Source of the DNA: Isoetes taiwanensis
Lineage: Eukaryota; Streptophyta; Lycopodiopsida; Isoetales; Isoetaceae
Reading direction: 5' to 3'
Assembly (NCBI GenBank): GCA_021234155.1
Contig: JAJEKV010000022.1
Coordinates: 10,756,621-10,820,620, forward strand
DNA length: 64,000 nucleotides
The notes below the pieces were generated by a model. It saw only the letters and a program-made list of their open reading frames with translations. It was not told the DNA's origin and did no database searches. This document shows, in pieces, positions 1-10,067 of the stretch. The position numbers were made by a program, and so were the translations under genes. Position 1 is the first letter of the stretch. Each line of letters opens with the position of its first letter.

Positions 1-704
1 GATAGCAAGAATATATTTAACATTGAGCTACGAGTGTATGACAAATCTTTTGAAAAGCCTTCAAATGTTCTCTATAGTCGCACCTAGATCTGTTTGAAAA
101 CTCCTATGATCTTCTTTCTAAAAGCATGAAATAATCTGTGCCTTTCCAACGTGCGAATACATGACCTTCACTTTCTAAAGTCCATGCATATGTGCTCCAT
201 GTTGGCTAGTGTTGCTCCTAGCATTGTATACTGTAAAATGTAAAATAGATGCTATATTCGATATTTTTGGGGGATTTCAACCCACATACAAATCCTTGTG
301 ATATAAAATATCAATTTAATTGTGTTGACCACCTTGTGATATAAAATATCAATTTCATTGTGTTGATCATTTCTTTTTGCTTCCTGTAAATATCCAAGTT
401 GGAGCGCCTGCAGTTGTTTAGTGGGTAAATGCTGTAATAATACATCAGATAGAATGTGAAACAACATATATACCAAATGGTAATAAAATAACCATGATAT
501 GGTATCATAATAATTAGTGTCCAGATGCCATAGTTTTCAAATACTTGTAGTATTAGATCTTTCTTCTAGCAACCACAATTCCAAAAAACATTCAACTAGC
601 TAATACAAATAAAAACCATATTCGGACACAACAACAACATATTCATTCCTATTCCCATAAATATAACTGCTTATCCATATCCCAATTCAAATTGACGAGA
701 GACA
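1..704. other. AT-rich stretch without a recognisable gene
   Basis: No open frame here shows a recognisable domain. The only structure I see is a short direct repeat, annotated separately at 294-367. Confidence 0.5.
294..367. repeat. 38-bp tandem repeat, two copies
   Basis: The words CCTTGTGATATAAAATATCA and ATTGTGTTGA occur twice in direct succession, with a few base differences. It lies in AT-rich non-coding DNA and looks like a simple local duplication. Confidence 0.8.
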
Positions 705-1121
705 TCAAATGCAAGCATATAAGGTGAAAAGCTTACTGAAAATATCTTGTTGGCCAATAAGGATTTCAAAAAAGTGCATGCCATTGTCTTCTAACCAGAA
801 GCTCCCACATAGAATCAAATAATATAATCTCCCAAATAGAAGTAGAAACCCGTACCACTTGATGCTGCAGCAATGGATTAATGCTTCGAGTTGAAATATG
901 ATAACTCCGGATAGAGGAATTCTACTGGTGAAACATTCTATCTGATGTATTTGAAAGGTACCAGTTCCTCCCTCTTCCAAAATCTTCCCTGTAGCCATTG
1001 TTAGGCCGAATCCTCCCATAAAGCTGCCGTCAAGGATTTTGTGCAGCTGGCAGCTGAAGCAAATTACAAATCTTACAGCCCAGCAACGTAAGAGGCACCC
1101 TTCAATTGACAGAGAAATCAT
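705..1121 (-). pseudogene. Possible LINE RNase H-like fragment
   Basis: This 138-codon minus-strand frame contains DGSFMGGFGLTMATGK followed by EEGGTGTFQ. That resembles the first strand pair of plant non-LTR retrotransposon RNase H domains, which have a DGSF-type catalytic Asp followed by a glycine-rich turn. The rest of the frame does not show the later catalytic residues clearly. Part of it lies in a tandem duplication, and the second copy repeats the DGSF-like stretch in a broken frame. I infer a decayed retrotransposon fragment, but a chance match is possible because only one motif supports it. Confidence 0.3.
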
Positions 1122-1382
1122 TTGGAAAAAGAAGCTTTGAGCATAACTCCGGATAGAGGAATTCTATTGGTGAAACATTCTATCTAATGTATTTGAAAGA
1201 TACCGGTTCCTCTCTCTTCCAAATTCTTCCCTGTAGCCATTGTTAGGCCGAATCCTCCCATAAAGTTGCTGTTAAGGATTTTGTGCATCTGGCAGCCGAA
1301 GCAAATTACAAATCTTACAGCCCAGCAACATAAGAGGCAGCCTTCGATTGACAGAGAAATCATTTGGAAAAAGAAGCTTTGA
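899..1382. repeat. 242-bp tandem duplication, two copies
   Basis: Copy one (about 899-1140) and copy two (about 1142-1382) start with TAACTCCGGATAGAGGAATT and end with AAAAAGAAGCTTTGAG. They are nearly the same throughout, with scattered substitutions and almost no length change, so the duplication is fairly recent. The unit overlaps the RNase H-like frame. Confidence 0.95.
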
Positions 1383-1390
1383 GCTTTTTG

Positions 1391-1876
1391 CTAGCCCATT
1401 CTGGTAATTAGATAAATCCTGTGCTCTATCCAAGCTGCTCCAGGATCTGTGCCAAGATTATCAGATTTATGGCAGTCTCTGTTTTCTGTTTTAGACCGCC
1501 AGACCTGCAGAAGAAATGGGAAGAAATGGGAAAGAGGGAGAAGAAGAGCAAGAAGCCACCGTAGTTGCTGTTGGCTGCCTCCCAATCCGCCAACCTGCAA
1601 AAAAAAAAGGAGAGAAAAAATGGAAAGGAGGAGGGTGGAGTCACAGCCGCCTTGCCTATTGCCGAATCTATCTGCTGCCAAAAGCTCTGTCCTTGCAAGC
1701 AAGAAATGGGAAGGGAAGGAGAGAAGAAGAAGGAAGTCCGCCAAGAAGTCGTCGCCATAGCCGCCAGAAAAAAGAAAAATTTCCCTCTCCATTGGAAGCC
1801 ATAGCGAGGAGAAAATTGCCGGAACCCTAAAGTCGAACCCTAAAGTTGAATGCCTCGTTGCTTGCATGGCCTTCAT
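1391..1876 (-). other. Polypyrimidine-rich region with telo-box motifs; possible 5' end of a minus-strand gene
   Basis: On the plus strand the region is strongly GA-rich, hence CT-rich on the minus strand. Two AACCCTAAAG telo-box-like motifs lie at 1823-1832 and 1836-1845, just upstream (minus sense) of ATG triplets. Telo-boxes and CT-rich leaders are common in promoters and 5' UTRs of plant housekeeping genes. A 161-codon minus frame spans the region but its protein is low-complexity (Leu, Phe, Ser) and not recognised. I see no downstream exons, so this is only a possible leader. Confidence 0.25.
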
Positions 1877-1879
1877 ACA

Positions 1880-3218
1880 ATTAAATTAATTAAGTTTTTA
1901 AGGAACAAAAACATGCAAGGCAAAACCATTGCAAAACCATAGATAAAATGCCATTCAAATATGAGAATACAGTGTGCACTCTAGATATACTGATTAGTAT
2001 GCCTCGTAACCCCTGTTATAATGCTAGATATTCCAGTGGAAGCCTGGTGGGCACTTGCACTTGTCCCATCTTTTCCCCTTGACTATCAGTCTCTTGAGCT
2101 TGAGAATCACTGATTATTACACATGCTACTTAATATTCTTCTATGCTTTACAAAAAATGAATTCTTTTATTACTCATGTTCTGTGAATAAATTATGTTAT
2201 TTATATACTTAATGGGATGTTTTCATTTTCAATTGGGGCCGTTGATGGGAGGAATATTCCTCCCTTTATGCCAGATCAAGGGCCCTCTGTTTTTTGAAGG
2301 CCATGACCCATACAAATTTCAAAGGTGCAGAATAGATAGACATGACCATTGAAACGACGTGAAGCGGAATTGCAGTGGATAAAAACTATGTTGCGCTCCC
2401 AAGCAGCCCGACCTGCATTAAAAAAACAGACCAAGCAACCCTGGGCTGGAGGATTCGAACCTCCAGGCCCGAAAAGCCTCACCAGAACCCATTTTCACAA
2501 GAACCTCCAGGCCCGAACCTCCATTTTCCTCCGACTTCCCTCCAGAACCTCCATTTTCCTCCGATTTCAGGGCAGGAAAATCGTGGGCTGCAGTTCCAGC
2601 CATGGTAGGAACCCCTGTTCTTGCCCTGAGGCTCTTATGTGCCTCAAAATGAGCCTCAAAATGGACTTGCATGGGAAATCTTCGAACAGCGGCAGCTATG
2701 GCTTCGCCCTGCTCTGGTCGACCTGCTCCATCTCCAAATCTGCTCGCCCTGCTCTGCCCTGCGTTCCAAAACCGGCCTCATGGCTTTCCTAAAACGTACC
2801 TTTGCAAAAAACACAAATTAAACCATAAACAACCACTCCAAAATAGAAACTTACCCCTCACAACAAACAAGCAGCTCAAACATGCACAAACATACGATTT
2901 TCAATACAATACAATACCAGAATCATAGTTTCCACCATTGCGAGAATACCCTCCCGCAATACCAAACGGATTGGGCAAACTTAATTGTGCATTATTTACG
3001 AAAGATAATATTGTATGCCTATGTATGACATGTACTAAGTCTATTTAAGGTACGAAGTTGATGCTCCAATAGAGGAGGGCAAGAAGATGAACAACCAGTA
3101 TAGTCCCATCAATCCATGATGGATCATCAACAAACATTCTTGCAAGTAAATATTAAGATTTTTTATATTGACCAATATATTGCAATCGAACGAGTTGTGA
3201 TCAAATGGGTTATCGTTC
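1880..3218. other. Intergenic stretch without a recognisable gene
   Basis: Several frames of 60-147 codons exist between 2276 and 2928, but they overlap on both strands and have low-complexity content. Short duplicated CCTCCATTTTCCTCCGA words occur at about 2515-2565. A tRNA T-arm-like palindrome lies at about 2447-2469. The MTPSL gene is read leftward toward this region, so its 3' UTR should lie just below 3221. Confidence 0.5.
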
Positions 3219-3220
3219 AC

Positions 3221-4330
3221 TTAGACGAGGTCTTCAAAAGAAATAAAGGTATGCTGACCCTCCTTCGTTAGGAGATGAGAACCGTAAGATGGATTTCGAG
3301 AGAGCCAAGTAAGATGTCCAGAAATCTGAAAAGGAAGGAGGTCCAGAAATGCAATGAGGTGGTTTTGATTGCGGACCAAATCAGATGCCTTGAATTCATG
3401 AAGACGATGAAGAAATTCATGCTCAATCTGTTCAGCAATCATACAAGACACAGCCACTGCCTCCCTGATACTACAGCCTCGACTTTTTATGAGAATTGAC
3501 GTTAGGTTCCACATTAATCCATCGTCCTTGTGAAATGACATCACATCATTCACAACTACATGGTGATCCGACACCAGCCTCTGTAATTCCACCAGACTCT
3601 CGTGATTCCAGATCTCATCATCCACCTCTACCCCCAACATCTGTGGTAGTAAACACCACTCTGGATGAATTGCTGTCACCATGTTTCTAATTTTCATGTA
3701 GACAGGAATGCTTGGTGGTCCCAAATTTGGTGCAAACTTTAGGTTCTCTTGCTCCTTCACCCCTTCCAAGTAGAGCTTGAAATTCTTCACAAACCTCTCC
3801 CATTGCACTTCTGTTGCGTGATTTCTCACCCCTCTACAAAAGTCTTCAAACATTTCCATGAATGGGAGGGGATTTTCAAATAATTTCATGTTTTTACCTT
3901 CTAGGATCTCGGTCGCCATGTTCATTAGTTCATCACTATTCTCCAAAAAATGGTCCAAGTGGTCATCGAAGGGCACCACGAAAAGGCAAAATTTGAGTAG
4001 ATTAGTGGCACCTTCAAGATTGCCTTGGGGAGCCATGGACAACATGAGACTGGCAAAATCTGCTGCTTCAAGTGGAGGGCTTTGAATATAGCGTCTGAAC
4101 CAAGAATGACCGCGTTCCCGAACGGTGCCAATCTCGGGATGGCATTTTTCAGGGATAGTGCAAATGAGTTTGAGATCCGACTGAGTTTTGACTGATGCAA
4201 AAGAGGATTTGTGGGTTTTGATAGTTTGCAAGCCATTAAACCGAGGTTGGCTCGAATATAAGAATGAACTAGATCTGGATAGATCAAGGCGACAAGGGCT
4301 AAAGGGGAAGACTGATACACTGCTCACCAT
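3221..4330 (-). CDS. Microbial-type terpene synthase-like protein (MTPSL), single exon
   Basis: An uninterrupted 369-codon frame encodes a class I terpene synthase of the compact alpha-domain type, which ionises a prenyl diphosphate and cyclises or rearranges the carbocation. The metal-binding DDHLD motif is at residues 122-126, preceded by a hydrophobic helix. The second metal motif reads NDVMSFHKD (261-269), matching NDxxSxxxE except for Asp in the last position. Arg215 fits the diphosphate sensor, and a C-terminal RNPSY (345-349) fits the family's Arg-Tyr region. Length suits MTPSLs. The frame could open five codons earlier, but that codon is TTG; the first ATG is at 4330. Residues 1 to about 50 are Ser-rich with few acidic residues, like a plastid transit peptide. 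Product and substrate cannot be read from sequence. Confidence 0.88.
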   Translation of the reverse strand: MVSSVSVFPFSPCRLDLSRSSSFLYSSQPRFNGLQTIKTHKSSFASVKTQSDLKLICTIPEKCHPEIGTVRERGHSWFRRYIQSPPLEAADFASLMLSMAPQGNLEGATNLLKFCLFVVPFDDHLDHFLENSDELMNMATEILEGKNMKLFENPLPFMEMFEDFCRGVRNHATEVQWERFVKNFKLYLEGVKEQENLKFAPNLGPPSIPVYMKIRNMVTAIHPEWCLLPQMLGVEVDDEIWNHESLVELQRLVSDHHVVVNDVMSFHKDDGLMWNLTSILIKSRGCSIREAVAVSCMIAEQIEHEFLHRLHEFKASDLVRNQNHLIAFLDLLPFQISGHLTWLSRNPSYGSHLLTKEGQHTFISFEDLV

Positions 4331-4352
4331 TATTGCTTGTGGCAAATCTGCT

Positions 4353-4400
4353 CATGCACCAAATGAAAAAGTGTTCACATGCATCAAATGAAAAAATGTT
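4353..4400. repeat. 24-bp tandem repeat just upstream of the MTPSL start
   Basis: The word TGCACCAAATGAAAAAGTGT recurs as TGCATCAAATGAAAAAATGT directly after it. The repeat lies between the TATA box and the start codon, so it probably falls in the 5' leader. Confidence 0.8.
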
Positions 4401-4403
4401 TAT

Positions 4404-4414
4404 GCATTATATAG
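4404..4414 (-). promoter_or_regulatory. TATA box of the MTPSL gene
   Basis: Read on the minus strand the sequence is CTATATAATG, a good plant TATA box, about 75 bp upstream of the ATG at 4330. That puts transcription start near 4375-4385, with a short leader containing the 24-bp repeat. Confidence 0.55.
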
Positions 4415-4591
4415 CAATATAGCAAGGAAAGAAGTTTCTCAAGGAAGTTTGGTGCATTCGGGCGAATATCTTACTATCATTTAGTCTTTCTACATGCTTA
4501 ACACATTTTTGGTCCAAAGTTGCAAATGGATAGCCTATCCATTAAAATCGGCAAACCCACACGGCATGAGGAAATTCGTAAGGGACCTTCG

Positions 4592-4673
4592 GATGGCTGG
4601 TTTCTAGCCGTCACTTTCACTGGTCACATGTAGATGGCTGGTTTCTAGCCGTCACTTTCACTGGTCACGTGTA
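4592..4673. repeat. 41-bp tandem repeat, two copies
   Basis: The unit begins GATGGCTGGTTTCTAGCCGT and ends GGTCACATGTA or GGTCACGTGTA. Copies occupy 4592-4632 and 4633-4673. The one visible difference turns CACATG into the G-box CACGTG in the second copy. Confidence 0.95.
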
Positions 4674-4691
4674 GCCACCAACTACACGTGA
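4665..4691. promoter_or_regulatory. Paired G-boxes in an inverted repeat
   Basis: TCACGTGTAG (4665-4674) and CTACACGTGA (4682-4691) form a perfect 10-bp inverted repeat around a 7-bp spacer. Each arm holds the palindrome CACGTG, the core site of plant bHLH and bZIP regulators. The pair lies about 335-360 bp upstream of the MTPSL start codon, so it is a plausible control site. Confidence 0.55.
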
Positions 4692-4764
4692 ATTTGGATT
4701 TGGAAACCACAATTCCGAACTTGGGTTCCCGTCAATTGGGATTTGGACACCACAAATTGGCTTA

Positions 4765-5036
4765 GGGTGCTTTCCCATGGGTTTGACCTGGATTGCCGAA
4801 CCTGGATTACCGTACCTAGGTCTTGACATGGGCAAAAAAGAATTGCGGACTGATTACTTTTCATTAAGGTCGAAAACCTGATCCAAGCAAGGTCGGATCT
4901 TCATAGGATCATGGCGTCTGGATGCCTGGCCAGAAAAAAAATTCAAGGTCAGATAGTCATGGGAACATGGCATCTGTATGCCTGGCCAAAAAAATGTCAG
5001 GTTTTGGGCCCATGGGTGGCCCATGGGAAAGCACCC
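4765..5036. mobile_element. PIF/Harbinger (Tourist-type) MITE
   Basis: The left end GGGTGCTTTCCCATGGG (4765-4781) is the exact reverse complement of the right end (5020-5036). Both ends are flanked by TTA (4762-4764 and 5037-5039), the 3-bp target duplication typical of PIF/Harbinger elements. The 272-bp element has no coding capacity and contains short internal repeats built on GCCTGGCCA. It sits 430-700 bp upstream of the MTPSL start. Confidence 0.9.
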
Positions 5037-5184
5037 TTAGAGTTCTTTCTCGACCGCCACAAAATTTTAAACACAAATTTTGCTTAGAGTCAACAGGAAA
5101 CGCTCCCTGTTGCAGCCACTCTCACTCTGTTTGAATAGCAGCCTGCGACTCTGTCTAAGGAATGGTTCGAATGGACATCTTATT

Positions 5185-5335
5185 CCGCATGCTTAGACAT
5201 GTTTTGTTCAAAGTTAAGTGGATATCCATCAAAATCAGGACATTGACGGCGTCAGGAAATTTCTAAGGAACCTTCTGACGGCGCCACCACTAAACCGACG
5301 TTAGTCACTCTTGCTCTGTTTGAACAGCAGCCTGC
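5185..5335. repeat. Diverged repeat block, right copy
   Basis: This resembles the 4500-4760 block, with GCTTAGACATGTTTTGTTCA, GTGGATATCCATCAAAATC and AGGAAATTTCTAAGGAACC. A second shared element, CTCTGTTTGAACAGCAGCCT, also occurs with one change at about 5127-5146. Confidence 0.6.
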
Positions 5336-5339
5336 AACT

Positions 5340-8300
5340 CTCTAGTTTCGTCTATGGCAGTTATGTCAGCAGATGGACGGATGAAGAAGATCGATGATGT
5401 GGTGATCATCTGAAATATCATTATAGAATTACAAAATCTTACATCAAAACAACCTAAATTATGAAATTAGCTGAATGCTAAGTACCCATTTGTACAGTTA
5501 TGCCGCCATCTTGCCACCGTATAAGGCGAGTTATATCATTTCTGCCTCAAAAACACCAGCATAATCTAAACTGACAGACATGGTCTGTGCTGTTAAATCA
5601 CAGTAACCTCCTGTATAACACAGTGAATGCACCACAATTCCTTTGTGTACTACTCAGGTATAGTGTTCAATTTGTAAATGAGTTCTTTAGAGACAACTGT
5701 AGCAAGCTTTAATGATACATCAATAACAAATCACTATTCTATTCAGGGAACAATTGCAATTATTATTATTAAGATAATATCCATCTGCATTATGTACCTG
5801 ATTGCTGTACGCCAGCTCATAACTTAAATTATAATTATGATTACCACCTGGATTAACAGGGCACACCATTTACATCATGCAACAACTGATGATATGGATC
5901 TTTAATCGTGGTTCGCAGTGTTTTTTGGAAGATAGTCATACAAAATGTGTTTCATATAGCCAATCCTCGTATTCTGATATACGTAGTGTGCCAACATTGC
6001 TTTATGTACCACTGTGTAGCCATGGGCAGTTTCTAAATGAACTTATGGAGAGAGAACGTGGAGCATAATGGAAAAGAGGACCAAAAGAAGCGTGGCCTTC
6101 AAACCAATGCAAAGCATTACTATATATTGATGAATATTGCCCACGGAGTTGAAGAGGACCCCAAAATGATAGTGTAGTACTCATTTGCTATATCTGCCTT
6201 ACTTTCATATGCTGTGATATCGCCAGGAATTTGATCAATTGCAAAAATGTAAGAAATGAGCCATGCATGCAACTAGAAGTGCAAGAGAAATATGATCTAT
6301 GCACAGTGCTAGCAAATGGCCTTCCTTGCGAAGGTAAGGTAGCTTTAAGGTTATCCCAAAGAATATGGAAACACATCCCAATCGTTTCTGTATATAGCAT
6401 CAACATCTCGAACCAATTGCATAGGCTTGGGAAATTTAGAATCTCCTGCTTGGCTTTAAACTAACGGATTGGATGCAGCCATAAGGTTCTACTAAATCAT
6501 TTGGATGGGAAAGGGTCCACGAATGTTATACCTTCAATGGATTGCTGTGTGATCTGCTGGCTTACATTGCTGCTCATTCTAATTCAATGGATTGCTATAC
6601 ACATGCCACCAACATAGAACGCCAGTGGATTCCAGTCATTAATTTAGTGCTCATTAAGATACTTGGAGGTTAGCACCCTCACGTTTATGGCCTCTATTCT
6701 AGATTTTTCGAACAGTAAGGACGCGTCAATATTTGGCAAAACTAGAGCATTGGACATAAGGCTTCCTGTCTAATTTTTCAGTTTTAGATATTGAGGCATC
6801 TAGATGTCAGCAGATATACAGATATGCACTTAAGATTTGGCTCCTAGTTGCAAGATTAGTGTGGACATATTGAACTTTAGACCAGCCATAGTGGTTATAA
6901 GGACAATTGGCAGGCACATTCAGGCATTTTAGAACAAATGATGCTCATCTGACATGAAAAATGATGAGCCCTTCAAAGCTGCAGTGCTGAAAGCTACATA
7001 AAGTTTGTAGATTACCATTGTTAACCAACTTAAGCCAGTATTGTACGTCTACTATACAGGCAGCGATCACTTTGTATGAATGAAATACTGACATTTATAA
7101 CATGTTTACAGTCCATCTTTCATCAAGTTTGCAAATTTCTTTCACAAATCACAAATTAACATTTTTCTAGATATAGGGACTAAAGTAGGAACAAAAGCAC
7201 AAGCAGGCATTGTAAATGTAGCAACATACCCAAATTAGTCCTGAGATGGAATCTACTGGGACCAGACCACTAGTCTTCGCCATCCACAACAATAAACTGC
7301 TCCATTTCCTTCTAGATGAACTGCAATTCAAATATGGTTTAATCAAATGTAATGTGCTCAAAGCCAGGACATACAAAACATCTTGAACCAATATAGCACA
7401 TCCCGACCGAATATTAAATTCACAAATGAGTTGTAGATGACGTGTCTTCCAATGCATAATGTACGGCAAGCTCTACAATGTAAACCTGCCTCTATGATGA
7501 GGTAAATTTTCGATCTAAGGCTCCCTCAATGGTAAACTGACTCCTCAATCATAAAGACACAAATATCTCCAACTTCCTGCACCCAAGGACATAGACCAAG
7601 ATAAAATATACAAGTATTGCATCAGAGACTTATCTTCAATTGAGCCAAAGTGTTACAAGAAGCATCGATATCCCACTTAACTGGCAAGCTTCACTTGAAA
7701 ATAGGTGGAAGCTTTGTGGCATGGAACCTTACAAAATACCATTTCCGAGGAAGCTGAGATGCCTCAGCCAAACTGCTTTGAACAGATGATGCTCTTTTCC
7801 TTGTAGAGTGCAAACGACATTGTTCCATAGCTACAGGTTCTCAGCATTTTGCAAAGAAGCCAGTATCATTTCTTAGCATCCATTTCTTCCGTGCCAAATT
7901 AGATAAATAATACCGCTGAAGTTTGGAATGCAGGTAGGTTTGAAAAGGAGTTTTCTCCTACACATGCTTAGAATGCAAATATGAAATAGGACACCACCTA
8001 AATCAAATTCTCATTGTCTATGGAAAAAACTGAACTTATGATGGATGATCCCATGTTTAAAAGCATACTAAAACATTGCCAAGTTTTCTAAGTCCAGATG
8101 TTGCTCCACAAAATGTTGTCGTACGTACGTTATGTATGTATAGGTAGTATGTATGTTTAAAGTAAGGTTTTTGTGATAACATTCCGGCATGGACAGGTGG
8201 GGACATTAGTCATGATATTTGTTAGAACAAACCTCGATCTCAAAATATAGTACTCGAAGAGCCAATTTTTATGTAGGAGTGGCTAAGCAACCAAGGCTAT

Positions 8301-9310
8301 TCCTCTTTTTTACAAGCTATGGCTACAACCATTTTGACAGGCTAAACAATGGGCCGGATTTAAGATATGGCCCTGTCTAAAGAAAAATAGCAAAAGAACA
8401 GAGTAACGGATTGGAAACCGGAGATGCAGAATGGTGGACTCAAATAACATTATGCAACACCACATGAACCCAACGCCATGAATGGTGACCCAAGTACTAT
8501 ATTGTTTCAATGGTTCAAATGAAATTAGAAATGGCAATGGAGGTTTTGCCAAGTGGTAATTGGGCCATGTTTGTTAAAAGAAGAGTCACAATGAGGTACT
8601 TTCAGGCTGTGTTAACTAAGTTATTTCGTATAGGAAGGCAAAAATTATTGCAGTTTGGCTAGCAAGCTTGCCTAACACCCTCTACAACAATTTCTAAAAT
8701 TCTAGCCTATCTACGTGTGAAGATACCTCATCCCAATCTGATTTAATCCGTTGGATCACTAAATTCCTAAATCAACGGCCAGAAAAATTAGAAATTTGTT
8801 GGAATTTCCCTTCGCCACTTCGACATTATGGTGGCATATAATCTGGGGGGCTGATTCCAGAGGGTCCCATGGCCGGCGGGTCCGGAGGATGAATGAACTC
8901 CCCAGCTTCCTTGTTGTACTCCATTATGATAGGAACAAGTTTTGCATGGGGGAACTGGCGGCTCCGAGATCGAAGACATAAGGGAGCTGTATCATATGAT
9001 CGTTACCTCCATAGCTCCAAGTATGATTGAGATAAACAAGATTTTTATATTCTCTTGGACTTTGGTCTTTCTGATTTAATTAGTAGTAGCGGCAAAGATT
9101 ACTCGCTCCAAAATTGGGTTGTAAGCAACAATAGAAGCGAAGAATATAGCATAGTTGGCAATGCAAAGTTTACCTATCTCAGTGGCAAAAATCCAGAGCC
9201 AGAACGAAACATTCTCGTTGGGTTTTGTTCGGCATGGAGGGTTTGATCTATATATTCTGTCCATCGTACTGACATGAGAGAATGCTGAAAGCCACGGCAT
9301 TGGGATGCAG
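5340..9310. other. Region without a supported gene upstream of the host exons
   Basis: Short frames occur on both strands but none has a recognisable domain. About 5580-5700 and 5940-6055 look like weak copies of each other. A TATG/TACG microsatellite-like stretch lies at about 8120-8160. Earlier exons of the plus-strand host gene may lie here, but I cannot define them. Confidence 0.4.
8826..8932 (-). other. Possible proline-rich terminal exon
   Basis: On the minus strand a frame reads EFIHPPDPPAMGPSGISPPD and ends a few residues later at a TAA stop (complement at 8826-8828). The composition is protein-like, and an upstream AG could act as splice acceptor. No other exon of such a gene was found, and overlapping frames on both strands are also open. 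Confidence 0.2.
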
Positions 9311-9415
9311 GTACAGAGTGCCAACAGAGATGATACAGTGAAACTGGGTGCTACTCTTTCCATCAACAGCAATGGAACCCTTGAGCTGTTAAATTCCAAC
9401 AAAATCACTAGCATG
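9311..9415 (+). CDS. Host gene, internal exon A (unidentified protein)
   Basis: A 35-codon open stretch lies between CAG at 9308-9310 and a GT donor at 9416-9417. It encodes a protein-like sequence with TVKLGATLSINSNGTLELLN and no repeats. It ends in phase 0, which matches the start phase of the next candidate exon at 9788. The acceptor has a poor polypyrimidine tract, so this boundary is the weakest of the three. I do not recognise the family. Assignment to the same gene as the next two exons is inferred from strand, spacing and phase only. Confidence 0.4.
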
Positions 9416-9787
9416 GTGTCTATAGGCCGAACAAACCAAGCAAATTGCATCCATGCATAAAGGAGTATTTTTCAAGTAGTTAGTTAGGGCACGATGAATG
9501 CATTGGTAAATATCTTTTTGCAAGTCTTCGTTGCCTTGCTTCATATGCATGATGTACAGGAGAATTTTATTCAAACAATAAATGGAAGAAATTTTGACAA
9601 ACATTGAAGCTTATAGCAATTATCATAAACCAGATTCTTTCGAAATATGATGAGCATAAAACTGATTAAGATGGTGCCGGTGGTATTACCATTTGAAAAA
9701 TGTCAAGAATGTAGTAATAAGATGCAAAAGCAGATTCAACACAATTTGGGCGTGCATGGCTATATGCTTTTACCCAGCCCCATCTAG

Positions 9788-9918
9788 CCTCGTTTCCCAG
9801 CAATTGAAGGTACATTCTTGTGTGGTGGAGCATCTTCCTCTGTTTTGCGCAAAGGCAAAGATGTTGGATTCGAAGATAAGAATTTCGCTGCGTCAACTTT
9901 CTTATTGAGCAGAAATTG
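9788..9918 (+). CDS. Host gene, penultimate exon B (unidentified protein)
   Basis: The exon follows a pyrimidine-rich stretch ending CATCTAG and ends at a good donor, TG/GTAAGC, at 9919. It encodes 43 codons with the protein-like segment GTFLCGGASSSVLRKGKDVG, followed by GFEDKNFAASTFLLSRN. Two bases remain, so the next exon must supply one base; the exon at 59656 supplies G and completes a Trp codon in frame. The intervening intron holds the whole transposon nest. The protein family was not recognised. Confidence 0.6.
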
Positions 9919-10054
9919 GTAAGCACTCGGAGACTTAAGTTCAGTTTGTTGACCTAAAGACGTATATTCTCTATGCAGAAGAGTCTAGAAAAGGCAGCCA
10001 AGTCTGCATGTCTATTAGCAAATAAGGGATGTTGTCAAGTGCATTAGTATAACC

Positions 10055-10067
10055 AAATAGTGCTTTC
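10055..10067. repeat. Target site duplication of the outer LINE, left copy
   Basis: AAATAGTGCTTTC here is identical to 59191-59203, directly after the LINE's A-rich tail. Thirteen base pairs is a normal length for L1-type target-primed insertion. Confidence 0.85.

Larger units (their letters stand above)
4500..4760. repeat. Diverged repeat block, left copy
   Basis: Words in this block (GCTTAACACA, CAAAGTTGCAAATGGATA, GGAAATTCGTAAGGGACCTTC) recur in altered form in the block at about 5185-5335. The pair brackets the MITE in the region upstream of the MTPSL gene. Confidence 0.6.

Noticed and set aside
1449-1830. Basic, Lys/Arg-rich plus-strand frames
   Set aside because: They translate a GA-rich tract in three overlapping frames with low-complexity content and no domain.
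2349-2792. 147-codon plus-strand frame
   Set aside because: It overlaps other frames on both strands, contains short DNA repeats and has no recognisable motif.
4331-4345. Upstream extension of the MTPSL frame by five codons
   Set aside because: The first codon there is TTG, not ATG. The first ATG is at 4330 and is the likelier plant start.
9076-9450. 124-codon minus-strand frame
   Set aside because: It is opposite exon A, whose plus-strand reading looks more protein-like and fits splice phases. The minus peptide has no recognised domain.
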